From positions 1-17,874 of the forward strand of contig JALLBK010000227.1 in assembly GCA_036940085.1 (NCBI GenBank): a stretch of 17,874 nucleotides of DNA. Direction: 5' to 3'. Under the pieces are notes generated by a model that ran no database searches, was not told where the DNA came from, and saw only the letters and a program-made list of their open reading frames with translations. This DNA comes from Discostella pseudostelligera (lineage: Eukaryota > Bacillariophyta > Thalassiosirophyceae > Thalassiosirales > Thalassiosiraceae). Position numbers and translations under genes: made by a program. Of this stretch, positions 8,294 through 17,368 are shown in pieces (the stretch's first letter is position 1; the number at the start of each line of letters is the position of its first letter).

Positions 8294-8949
8294 TATGATG
8301 AATAGAATATCTTTTTGCACGGTGTCCTCTCGTTCAAAGCAGAGAAAATTTTGTTCCAGAGGCAGCACGAGACTACCTAATCAAACGACGCACGCCGAGA
8401 CGATAAATTTCAGAATATAGGCGACTCCCCCCCGAATCTTTCACACTACAAGCAATGAAGATCGAGATGATTGGAGGATCAAATAATAGATCTTGATGGT
8501 GGCGATGGATGGGCAATGAGGTGATGGCGGCGGCGGCGGCGGGCGGCGGCAAGAAGTCCGTGTCCATGCATGTTGCTGGTCGCGCGCTATGGTATGGTTG
8601 CTGAGCGTGCAGCGCTGTGTGATGGCAAAAATGGCGGGAAGAATTTCTAGCGACATAAAGAGTGGCAAAAATAGCGGGAAGCATATTTGGCGACATAAAG
8701 GAGGCGAAAATGGCGGGAAGCATGGAATTCCGCTTCTCCTCCATGAACTTCCGCCTCCGATCGATATCTAGATACCGATGCACCATCATTATTTAGGAGT
8801 GTCACTCTCACCACCCCATGATGTTCTATGAACAATGACCATGACGACGACGTCAACGGCCACCGACACGATAATAATCGCCCACATAATGAGGTTCTTG
8901 ATAGTGATAGGCCGCACCCTATTATTTGCATGAATTGATACTCTCAACA
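8294..8949. promoter_or_regulatory. Divergent intergenic region between MYCBP and permease copy B
   Basis: 656 bases with no convincing gene. It holds a GGC trinucleotide run (about 8526-8550), three copies of a 40-bp repeat carrying GGCGGGAAG (8623-8720), and a CRE-like GACGACGTCA stretch at about 8844-8856. Related TGACGT/ACGTCA elements are known as CO2/cAMP-responsive sites in a pennate diatom, so the last is only suggestive. Open frames in the region read as Pro/Ala/His-rich shadows of these repeats. Confidence 0.5.
8623..8720 (+). repeat. Three-copy 40/39-bp direct repeat, each with an E2F-like GGCGGGAAG
   Basis: Units start at about 8623, 8663 and 8703. Each has a TGGCAAAAAT-like block followed by GGCGGGAAG or AGCGGGAAG (8631, 8671, 8710). 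The first two also share a GCGACATAAAG tail, at about 8649-8660 and 8690-8700. The array lies about 230-330 bp upstream of the copy B start and about 330-430 bp upstream of the MYCBP start. Confidence 0.85.
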
Positions 8950-11900
8950 ATGATGGACTTCAAGTCTTTCATCCACCTTTTTGATGTTGATGTTGACAGT
9001 GACATTGAGCACCGTCATCGCGACCTTGTCAATGATGCCGACCCCGATGTCGCAGCCACCCCTGACGATGATGCAGCAATAATTCCACCATGGGAACCAA
9101 TCTTCACCCTCCTCGTGATTACCATCATGTTCATTGTACTTATTTTAGATCGCGTCGGTACCGATTCCGTCATGCTCACCGCCCTCTCATTATTCTACCT
9201 ATCGGGCATCATCAACACCCAGGAGGCACTGCAGGGGTTCAATAGTCAAGGTCTGCTCACCGTCCTTGTATTATTCGTGGTGGCGGAGGGGCTCAATAAA
9301 ACAGGTGCACTCAATTGGTATGTTGGTAAATTATTCGGCACGCCCAAAACCATCTCCGGGGCTCAAATGAGGGTCATGTTCCCAATCACCCTCCTTTCGG
9401 GGTTTATCAATGACACACCGTTGGTGATGATTACGATGCCAATTGTCATTCAGTGGGCACGGAAGAGGAATGTTCCTTTGAGAGTGGTGCTTATTCCACT
9501 CTCGTTTGCGGCATTGTTGGGTGGGGTAAGTGACACGTAATTGTGTGTGCATCCTAATTTGTTTATTGTTCTGAACTTTATCTCATCGTCCGCATCGATA
9601 TTCAATATTTCAATCAATCTGCAGGTTTGTACCCTTATTGGAACTTCCACCAATTTCATCGTCATTGGTCTGCTCATGGACCGCTACCCTAACAATCCGG
9701 ACTTGCAAAACATGAGTCTCTTTGCCATCACTCGATACGGTGTGCCAGTGGCACTTGTTGGAGTTGCCTACGTCATTTTGGCAACACCACTCTTGCTTAT
9801 GCCAAAGAGCCATCGCGGAGCAACCGACATTATGAATGCAAATAACGACAACAATGCCGACGATATCCTCCTCGGGGCACGCTTAACCCAATGGAGTCCA
9901 GCGGCGGGACGAACCATTCGACGATCGGGATTACGTGACACGGGCGGAATCTACCTTGTGAGTGTGAAGCGAAGTGCCACGGGAAATCTCCACACGGCCG
10001 TATCTCCCGAATTCGTCCTTGAGGTGAATGATATACTGTACTTTACTGGTATGTTCGAAACATTTGGTGATTTCTGCGAGGAACACGGGTTGGAAGTTAT
10101 GACGAGCGAGGTGGAATTGATGGATGTTATCAGAAATAATACTCCACCCGGATCACCATTGGGTACAATAATGGAAGATGTTCCGTCGCTGTCAGAGGCA
10201 GAGACTTCTTCCTTCGCATCGAATGCCAGTTCAATTCCTTCTCCTCAACACACAACATCGCGAGTGAATTCACTTACTCCTCTCATCGACGGGTCAGACG
10301 ATAAACAATCAAAGGGGAAGAAAATTGAGGTTCTTGATATTACTCTTGATGCAAGGCATCGAGTGCGAAACGACAGGAATAACCTTGATACACTTGGCAT
10401 TANTTCTTGATATTACTCTTGATGCAAGGCATCGAGTGCGAAACGACAGGAATAACCTTGATACACTTGGCATTACTCTGGATAGTTTATTGGATGCTAC
10501 CCACCAAGAACGCATGCGTGTCATATTTAGCATAGAAGATGCCATCCGTGGGGAGAGCTCGAACTACCAAACAACATTGCCATCGTCCACCTTCCGCATT
10601 GTGGTGGCAGCGCAAGAAGAGCAAGATTTGGTTGTATTGGCCATTGATGCTCCCGATCGGCCTGGACTTCTTCTTGACGTTTCAAAATGTCTCGTTCGTC
10701 TCAAATTGGATGCTCGACACACTGAAGCTGCCGTTCTAGGTATGCGCTCTCTATCCATTTGGCGTTGCAAAGTTACCACCGAAAAGAAGATTACAGATAG
10801 GAACGTGAGCGAGATTTATACTACAACACAAGTGCTCTTTGCCACATCGTCGGGCCCTGAGGCGATGAGACAACGGGGATTGCAAGTGATACGCGCTCAT
10901 ATTCGGGATGGATCACGCTTGATTGGCAAATCGTTATCGGATGTTAGTAACTTCCGAACATTATATAAGGCTGCTGTCGTATCGATCCAGAAACCAAATG
11001 CAAAGGTGCAGCATGAGTCCCTACTGAACGTCACGTTTGAAGTTGGTGACCTTTTAGTGCTGCAGGTTAGTGACGATTCTCCTCTTCTCGAGTCACCGCC
11101 TGAAGGATTCTATCTACAAGACGAATTGAAGAGAAATTCAACTTACATTAGATTCAGCAGCGGCAGCCCAAAGATGTCCGACAGAAATAGCGATAAAAAT
11201 AATATTGATGGAGACGTTGAAGAATCCTACGGATTGAAGGAGAAAAAAGCTGTCTGGAATGACCTCGAAGTATTCAGATCGAATATAAATGGAGGTGCTG
11301 CAGTTCAACGCGAATTCCTCATTGCCATNGAATGACCTCGAAGTATTCAGATCGAATATAAATGGAGGTGCTGCAGTTCAACGCGAATTCCTCATTGCCA
11401 TGACTGTCGCCAAGGGTTCAGATTTGATAGGCAAGACGGTGGCACAAGGTGGTATTGACAAGCTACCAGGTTTATACCTTGTGAGCATCGATCTTGACCG
11501 ACATTGCATTGTTCCAGGGTCAGACCCGCCCGTCGAGGCATTTTTGACCGTCCCTTTCACCGAGGTGTTGACGGAAGGCGATGTACTCTGGTTTTCGGGC
11601 TCAGCGTCTAGTGTTCCATATTTGCGCAAAATTCCAGGACTCTCGCTCTATGAAAGTGGTGAGGTAATGCAAGTGAACGAGCGAGTTCAAGATCGTCGCC
11701 TTGTCGAAGCTGTCGTTTCGCGCAAGGGGCCACTGGTGGGCAGAACGGTGAAGGAAGTTACGTTTCGAACAAGCTACGGTGCTGCTGTGATTGCGGTTCA
11801 CCGCGAGGGACGCCGTGTGCATGAACTTCCAGGAAACATCAAGCTTCAAGCGGGAGACGTGCTATTGCTGGAGGCTGGAAAATCGTTTATTGTGGCCAAT

Positions 11901-12740
11901 AAGAATCAGTATGATCATGCATTCACGTTAATGGCTGAAGTGGAGGGTTCTTCGCCACCGAGGTTCCGAATGTTGATTCCTGCTATCGTCCTAACTGTTT
12001 CTGCCTACGCAACTTACATGGCTAAACTATCTTCATTGTTTGGGACTGCACTGGCGGCTTCTATTCTCATGGTGATCCTTGGTGTTTTGACCGAGGAAGA
12101 GGCACGCGCTTCCATCCGCTGGGAGATTTACTTGACCATCGCCCCTGCCTATGGAGTTGGATCGGCGCTCATCAACTCAGGTGTTGCACATTCCATGTCG
12201 AGTTTCTTAGTGCGAGTTGGGAACGGGATGGGTATTGGGGATGCGGGCATTTTAGGGTCTGTGTACCTTTCAACGGTCATCATGTCTCAGATGATTGCCA
12301 ACAACGCAGCGGCTGCAATGATTTTCCCCATCGCCATTGGTGCTGCCGAAGCTGGTGGCATTGATGTAGTTCTAATGGCCTTTGGAATAATGCTTGCTGC
12401 CTCGGCTGCATTTATGACTCCTTTCGGATATCAGACAAACTTGATAGTGTACGGTCCAGGAGGTTACAAGGTATGGTTTTCATTTGTTTTGCCTCTGCCC
12501 GCTTCGCATGATGTGATAACACTAAACCTTTCGACTCTGCATTGTCATGATTCAATACAGACCACCGACTATCTCAAGATAGGTACTCCGATGCAAGTTG
12601 CGTTGACTGTCATCTCGACTTGGGCACTATCGGAGAAGAAATGGTGGTTGGTTTGGCTAGTATCCTCTTCGATCTTGGCTGCAGTTTGTATCTTTCGAAT
12701 TGTTCGGGATCGAAAAGGTAGTAAGGGAAAGTATTCATAA
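8950..12740 (+). CDS. SLC13/SAC1-like permease with four TrkA_C domains and an ACT-like domain, copy B
   Basis: Divalent-anion/sodium symporter (DASS) family member, probably a plasma-membrane sulfate or related anion transporter like Chlamydomonas SLT/SAC1. Exons: 8950-9525, 9625-12470, 12561-12740. Introns are 99 nt (GTAAGT..CAG, phase 0) and 90 nt (phase 0). Two duplicated 72-bp blocks around single Ns (10403, 11329) each shift the frame by one base. Collapsing one block plus the N at each site restores a single 1151-aa frame. Residues: Asp-rich N-terminus 1-45, first membrane half about 50-250 with NDTPLVM (154-160) and substrate motif GTSTN (198-202). Then TrkA_C 1 (about 272-350), a Ser-rich linker, ACT-like segment (about 490-550, DRPGLLLD at 512-519), and TrkA_C 2 (583-650), 3 (729-815) and 4 (832-915). 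The second half (923-1140) has NNAAAAM and GYQTN (1078-1082), and a short basic tail follows. Met 8950 or 8953 is the first in-frame ATG after the promoter. The substrate is inferred, not shown. Confidence 0.9.
10331..10475 (+). other. Assembly gap artefact 1: 72-bp block repeated on both sides of an N
   Basis: Positions 10331-10402 and 10404-10475 are the same 72 bases, separated by one N at 10403. The extra 73 bases throw the permease gene out of frame, and removing one block plus the N restores it. This is the signature of two contig ends whose overlap was not merged. Confidence 0.9.
11257..11401 (+). other. Assembly gap artefact 2: 72-bp block repeated on both sides of an N
   Basis: Positions 11257-11328 and 11330-11401 are identical, with a single N at 11329. 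The overlap length equals that of the first artefact. The frame is restored by removing 73 bases, which yields a continuous reading through the start of the third TrkA_C domain. Confidence 0.9.
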
Positions 12741-12948
12741 TTAAACGCCGCACGCTGCTTGTATTGATTTCTCAATAAGGTCGGACCGTGAGTGAATTAT
12801 TCATGAGATGACGGAAAGAGAAGATAATGACGAGGGAGGACATGAAGTTGCTGCGATCAGGTGGAGCAATTAATACCGATTCGCCTAGTTTAGTGCATAT
12901 TTAATTCGTTATTGTACAAATACAATTCTGTGGACAGAAATTCAAACC
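12741..12948. other. Short intergenic spacer between convergent genes
   Basis: 208 bases between the stop codon of permease copy B and that of the minus-strand spondin-like gene. It is AT-rich at its right end, with no gene or repeat that I can support. Confidence 0.5.
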
Positions 12949-14781
12949 TCACGAGATGTGATAATTCTGTGGTACGGTGCTGTTAACCCTATCACCATCC
13001 CTTGACCAGTCATCATCGTGCAATTCGCAAGAAATTTTAACGTGCATGATCTCGTTGCGCCAATCAAACAAAAATGGCTCCAAGGTAATGAACAAATCAT
13101 TTATGTCTTTGTTCTCTTCAATGATGCTTGCGCAGAAATCGTCAAAGTCGTTGCTCTCCCGTGCAAGCGAAATATATCGGTCGTCGGTTATATCATAATT
13201 CTGGAGATTGTTAATGAAGTCTTGGTCGTCTCTTGGGTCACATATCCCACCTCCATTCGAACATAGTAGGAAGTCATCACTATATCCAATTTCAAAAAAG
13301 TATGTCGTGAAGCGCGCATTGGGATCATTATAGGTGAAATCATCGCATTCGGTCAACTGTAGCAAACCTTCGAGGTCACTCTCGCTATCCAGGTCTTGAA
13401 TGCCGCGGTGCATGCTGACGAACCCCTCACCAGGAATGTCGTTGGAGTTTTGACTTGTAAAATTCGTACCGGCGCATGCCGACCTGGGAGGAAAGTCGTC
13501 AGGCTTGGCGGCTACTGACCAACAAGTCTGGATGTTTGCCTCAGCGCCAGAATCGATAGGAGGAACCCAGTACTCGGCCTGATCGTAGATGTGCTCTCCC
13601 TGGAGTATCACGGCGCCGTCGTTCGTAAATGGCAAACCAACAGCAACACTCAAACGCTCTCCGTACCCGCTCGTACGAATCTTAAACCTTGCCCGTTCTC
13701 CACCCCCGAGGTAATTTACGTTTTTACCTAAAATCTCGAAATCTTTGAATATCTTCACCATCTCTACGCCATGTCGGTTCGAATACCGATTCTCCATTTC
13801 AGAAGCGTCTGAATCCTGGGAGAGACTGGTCAATGCTGGGTTGGAGCGATTGCCAAAAATGTAGAGAGGCTCATACTTAGTAACGCTCTCAGTTGCCGTC
13901 ATGATGAAGATTTCTGAGAATGATTGCTCGTATGAGAGGTTTGTCACGGTGACATATGCGTATTCACCACAATATCCGCCGCCATGCCATTCATCGCTTA
14001 GATACTTGCCGGATTTGCCGCTTCCTGAATAGTGGCCTGAGCGGGTTACCTTGCTTGATTTACCTGAGTAAACTTCTGTACTCCAGTCACCACTGAATCT
14101 GTGGTCTCCGCTGCCTCTGTGGTCACCGCTGCCTCTGTGATCACCGCTGCCATTGATCCCCGGGTAAGTACCCGATCGGTCACCTGAGTAGTGCTCCTTG
14201 CCTGATTTGCCCGAGTAAACTTCTGTATCCCAGTCACCACTGTCTCTGTTCCAATCACTACTGCCTCTGGTTTCATGGTAATTATCGTCGTCCCAGTAAG
14301 TACCACCTCCATTCCAGTGTCCACTGTTCCCTTCGCTGCCTCCATTCCAGTGTCCTCCGTTCCCTTTGCTATGGCCAGGACCAGGAGGGCCTCCCTTGTC
14401 AGATTTGGTCTTCTTCAGTTTACGATCCTCGTCCGTCTCTTGCCGACCCTTTTCATTTTTCACCTTGAGATCACGATCGTCCTTCACTTGCTTCTCATCT
14501 TGCAACTTCGTGCTGGTCATGAGAGCCATATTCTCAACAATTGCCTTGTGTAAGTCATCTCCCGCAACTTTGCGCCGCGATCGTTCATGTCTTGCCATAG
14601 CGGAAGCATCGGCGTCATCCTTTTTGCCACCTCGACTTGATAGCGATGAAAACTTGTCACTTACTGTAGCTTGCTGGTCATTCAATGCTCTAGAAGCACG
14701 GATATTCCCCGCTACCCCATTTGTGTTTGTTTGGGCGGCGGCGCCGATGGCGAATGATATGAGGACGGATGCCGGCTTCAT
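12949..14781 (-). CDS. Secreted protein with Lys/Ser/Gly repeat region and spondin_N-like domain
   Basis: An intronless 610-aa protein. It starts with a signal peptide (MKPASVLISFAIGAAA, cleavage likely after residue 16 or 17). Next comes a charged Lys/Asp/Glu region (about 50-130) with a dibasic RSRRK. Then a low-complexity stretch follows (about 130-265) with repeats: GHWNGG twice, GSGDHR three times in tandem, and GDWxTEVYSGKS twice, including SGKSGK and GKSSK clusters. The C-terminal half resembles the spondin_N domain: VTVTNLSYEQSFS (277-289), LYIFGNRSNPAL (307-318), RLSVAVGLPFTND (376-388), DSGAEAN (410-416) and GEGFVSMHRGI (451-461), all in the order of bacterial and algal spondin-domain proteins. 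A Cys-containing acidic tail (470-595) is unassigned. The family acts in extracellular matrix or adhesion. Here a cell-wall or surface role is inferred, and the Lys-Ser clusters recall, weakly, diatom silica-associated proteins. The gene is convergent with permease copy B. Confidence 0.75.
   Translation of the reverse strand: MKPASVLISFAIGAAAQTNTNGVAGNIRASRALNDQQATVSDKFSSLSSRGGKKDDADASAMARHERSRRKVAGDDLHKAIVENMALMTSTKLQDEKQVKDDRDLKVKNEKGRQETDEDRKLKKTKSDKGGPPGPGHSKGNGGHWNGGSEGNSGHWNGGGTYWDDDNYHETRGSSDWNRDSGDWDTEVYSGKSGKEHYSGDRSGTYPGINGSGDHRGSGDHRGSGDHRFSGDWSTEVYSGKSSKVTRSGHYSGSGKSGKYLSDEWHGGGYCGEYAYVTVTNLSYEQSFSEIFIMTATESVTKYEPLYIFGNRSNPALTSLSQDSDASEMENRYSNRHGVEMVKIFKDFEILGKNVNYLGGGERARFKIRTSGYGERLSVAVGLPFTNDGAVILQGEHIYDQAEYWVPPIDSGAEANIQTCWSVAAKPDDFPPRSACAGTNFTSQNSNDIPGEGFVSMHRGIQDLDSESDLEGLLQLTECDDFTYNDPNARFTTYFFEIGYSDDFLLCSNGGGICDPRDDQDFINNLQNYDITDDRYISLARESNDFDDFCASIIEENKDINDLFITLEPFLFDWRNEIMHVKISCELHDDDWSRDGDRVNSTVPQNYHIS
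14099..14152 (-). repeat. Three 18-bp tandem units within the secreted-protein gene
   Basis: Units 14099-14116, 14117-14134 and 14135-14152 differ at one or two bases and encode the repeated hexapeptide GSGDHR. A longer diverged repeat pair about 145 bp apart (around 14058-14105 and 14203-14250) encodes the two TEVYSGKS blocks. Confidence 0.85.
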
Positions 14782-15710
14782 TGTGATGATAATAATGTGT
14801 TGCGTTTAGTGTTTCGGAAAGTTTGATATTCAATCTGCTTGTGTTGTTCGATGCGTCTTGATGGCAGACTAATGAAATGTCCAGCTATGGCAGAGTGGAA
14901 AAATGGATCGAGTGTGAATAATGAGTAATCCAATGATGCAGGTTGACGCGGTGATGCCCACTTCCCAACAACAACATCATCATCATCATCGTCCAATCAC
15001 CAATCTCTCTTGCAGAAATGAAAAAATGAGGAGACGAGAGTCGTTCGCGACAAATTTGTGGTCGAATGAAAAAATGAGGAGTGAGTCTTCCGACAAATTT
15101 TGTGATGTTCTAGAGTTCCTCTCTGCGGCAATGCGATTCAAACTGAAATTCAAATTCAAATATGTCTTCGTACTTGTTCCTCCATACGTATGTGGCATAA
15201 ATACTGAACGGAAACTTCTTCTTTCTTAATGCCCGACTCCAGACAGACTATCGTAGACAATGGGACATTGTTTGGCGGGGAAACGACGCGCACTTCAATT
15301 ATTTATGTCCTTGACGATGAGCATGGTGATCACGGTCGGGTCGGGGTGGTCGGGGTCACCGTGAAACGTGAAACCTTTGCTTGAGGCTTCGCTGGGTGAA
15401 GCGTGACACAGGCGATGCGATACGCGATGGGATTGTTTCGTCCCTCCAACAAATGATCTCGTCTACGCTGGACAGTTACAGAAAAATACCCATTGCTGCA
15501 CACGACATGACATGGGATGCAGGATGCAGGGGTCTGGTATTGAAGGGAGAGAAATTCGGATCAATGTATCATCTACGAAGAGAGTTGATTTGACTACATT
15601 ATGTCACGACTACCCGATGAATGTGCTGTTGGTCCAATTTGAATCAACATTGAATGCAGGCGCATTGACGAACTGATGGTTGAAACATGATGTAGTCTAA
15701 TCCTCGCCCC
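14782..15710. other. Intergenic region upstream of the spondin-like gene and downstream of TIM44
   Basis: 929 bases with no convincing gene. Seen here: a CAT-type run near 14976-14990, a 48-bp imperfect direct duplication (15017-15064 and 15065-15112) in which both units carry an ACAAATTTGT-like core, a TTCAAA-rich patch (15137-15160) and one E2F-like TTTGGCGGGGAAA at 15271-15283. Open frames of 70-102 codons occur on both strands but have no family features. No tRNA cloverleaf was recognised. Confidence 0.55.
15017..15112 (+). repeat. 48-bp imperfect tandem duplication
   Basis: The block AATGAAAAAATGAGGAG occurs at 15017 and again at 15065, each followed about 20 bases later by CGACAAATTT(T)GTG. 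The two 48-bp units abut. The function is unknown. Confidence 0.7.
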
Positions 15711-17368
15711 TTACAAATAGGCAATGGCACCGTTGAACCTAAAATCAACAATCTTCCAATTCAACTCCATTTTCTCCTCGTTGTACTCTCGTTGGAATGC
15801 CACCATGTACGAATTTGCGCGTATATCATCCTCGCCACCCTCGACTATATCTCCCAATTCCTCCTCCATGTACGTCCTGTCATTATTAGTTGCACCATCG
15901 TCCTCTTTATTGGCCGCTGCATCAATCGTAGTAGTCGATCCATTCTCCCCTTCGTTCGAGGAGTGCCCCACCTTCTTCCTCACACAATGAATCTGCTGAC
16001 ACATAAAATGCAACAATATAATCGGATCATCACCTCGTTCGACATTGATTCCATCCACTTCACATGCCAATATTTCCGCATTCATAATTGCCAATACGTT
16101 CGTGTCCATTTGCACCCCCTCCTTCTTACGTGCACGTACCTCAGCAGCGAGATGATTGTACACTGCCTCCCCCAACCATGGTTTTAATTCAGTAATGCGA
16201 CCCTCGAGGAATAATTTCATAATTTGCGGTAATGTATGTTCGACCACATCTCGTTTCCATGTTTCTAATGTAAAGTCCGGATCCAACTTTTGCAATTGTC
16301 GTGATGCGGCGGCGAATTCCGATTCGGCAGTTAGAGTATCATAGACGGAAGAGGCACGATAGACCCATGGATTTTGGGATGTTTCCCATGCCTCCTCGGC
16401 GTCCTCGCGTAAATGTTGGATTCGTTGTTGTGTCTTCTGGACGTGAGTTTTGGCACCGGATTGTTCGTAGACTTGTTGGGATTTTTCAAGTATCCCTGTG
16501 ATGTATTATTTATTTACGAGTATAACAGATGCAGTGAGTATCATTATGACGAAGGCAGTTGTAAATGCACGACGGAATATTTCTATAATCTCTCACCTTG
16601 AATTATCGGAGCATCCCTCAACCTCCGTTCCATCCTCTCCCAAGCACTCAACTGCTCTTGGGGGTCAATGACCATGATATCCTTACTACCCTTATATTTC
16701 TCATACTTATCCGCGGCTTCATCATCATTGGAATAATTGGGTTTATTATCATCATCATCAGTGCTAATGGGCGTGCCAATCTTTTTGTTAATATCCTTGG
16801 CTTGTCCCGAGGCAATTAAATCATCCCATGTTTGTGCCAATGATCGTAGGAAGGATGTGCCGATGGAGGTGATCTTTTCAATGTGTGGATTGATATCATC
16901 GGACGTCGTGCTTTTCTCATTGTTGGAACCAACATTGTCGCCACCTGCACTACTTTCGCTTTTGAGCCGTTCAATGGATTCTCGAAGATCCTTTTTCTTG
17001 GTTGGTTTACCGACGCCGCTCTTTACTTCATCTGCTAATGTATCCGACGAGAAATAATGTCTTGACCCAGAAAATTGATACAGTAGCTGATTCTGGGTGT
17101 AAATCTTCCCACTTTTACTGTATTGTGTGTAGTGTCGTCCAGTGCCTACGAATCCATCGAAAGATTGCAGCGGATGCGTCGTCTGCGACGTCGATGGCGA
17201 TGCCAGTGTCGATGACGGCGAAAGCAAAGCAGAGCTTGATAATGACGAAGCCAGCGACTTACATGCCAGCGTCGATGCTGGAGAGGATGAGATCGAGCGA
17301 CGAATACGAGGGAGAGAAGATAACATCGCTTGAATAGAGTAGAAGTATGGTTGTATGGTGGATATCAA
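15711..17368 (-). CDS. TIM44: TIM44, mitochondrial import inner membrane translocase subunit
   Basis: TIM44 tethers mtHsp70 to the TIM23 channel on the matrix side and is required for presequence-driven import. Minus-strand exons 17368-16597 and 16495-15711 are joined across a 101-nt intron (GTGAGA..CAG, phase 1), giving 518 aa. The intron splits the Gly codon of APIIQG|ILEKS. The N-terminus is a Ser/Arg/Leu-rich presequence. Met15 (17326), starting MLSSLPRIRRSISSS, is an equally good start. A charged middle region (about 115-260) has Lys and Asp/Asn runs. The coupling helix region QEQLSAWERMERRLRDAPI precedes the C-terminal Tim44 domain (about 325-518): LDPDFTLETW (328-337), LKPWLGEAVYNHLAAEV (361-377), the INAEI-like MNAEIL (395-400), and the closing WKIVDFRF (504-511). 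An acidic, Asn/Thr-rich loop (about 433-482) is inserted where family members have a short turn. A motif-rich upstream region follows on its 5' side. Confidence 0.95.

Noticed and set aside
8373..8789. 138-codon minus-strand open frame with Pro/Ala/His-rich sequence
   Set aside because: The reading simply translates the GGC run and the 40-bp repeats (note the repeated MLPAIFA). It has no family features and lies in a divergent promoter.
10331..11401. True tandem duplications inside copy B
   Set aside because: Both are exactly 72 bp, both have one N in the middle, and both break the frame. Contig-end overlap explains all three.
14921..15229. 102-codon plus-strand open frame containing a His run
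   Set aside because: It spans the CAT run and the 48-bp duplication, and its composition follows those repeats rather than a protein family.
15381..15593. 70-codon plus-strand open frame
   Set aside because: No similarity recognised and no promoter or intron evidence.
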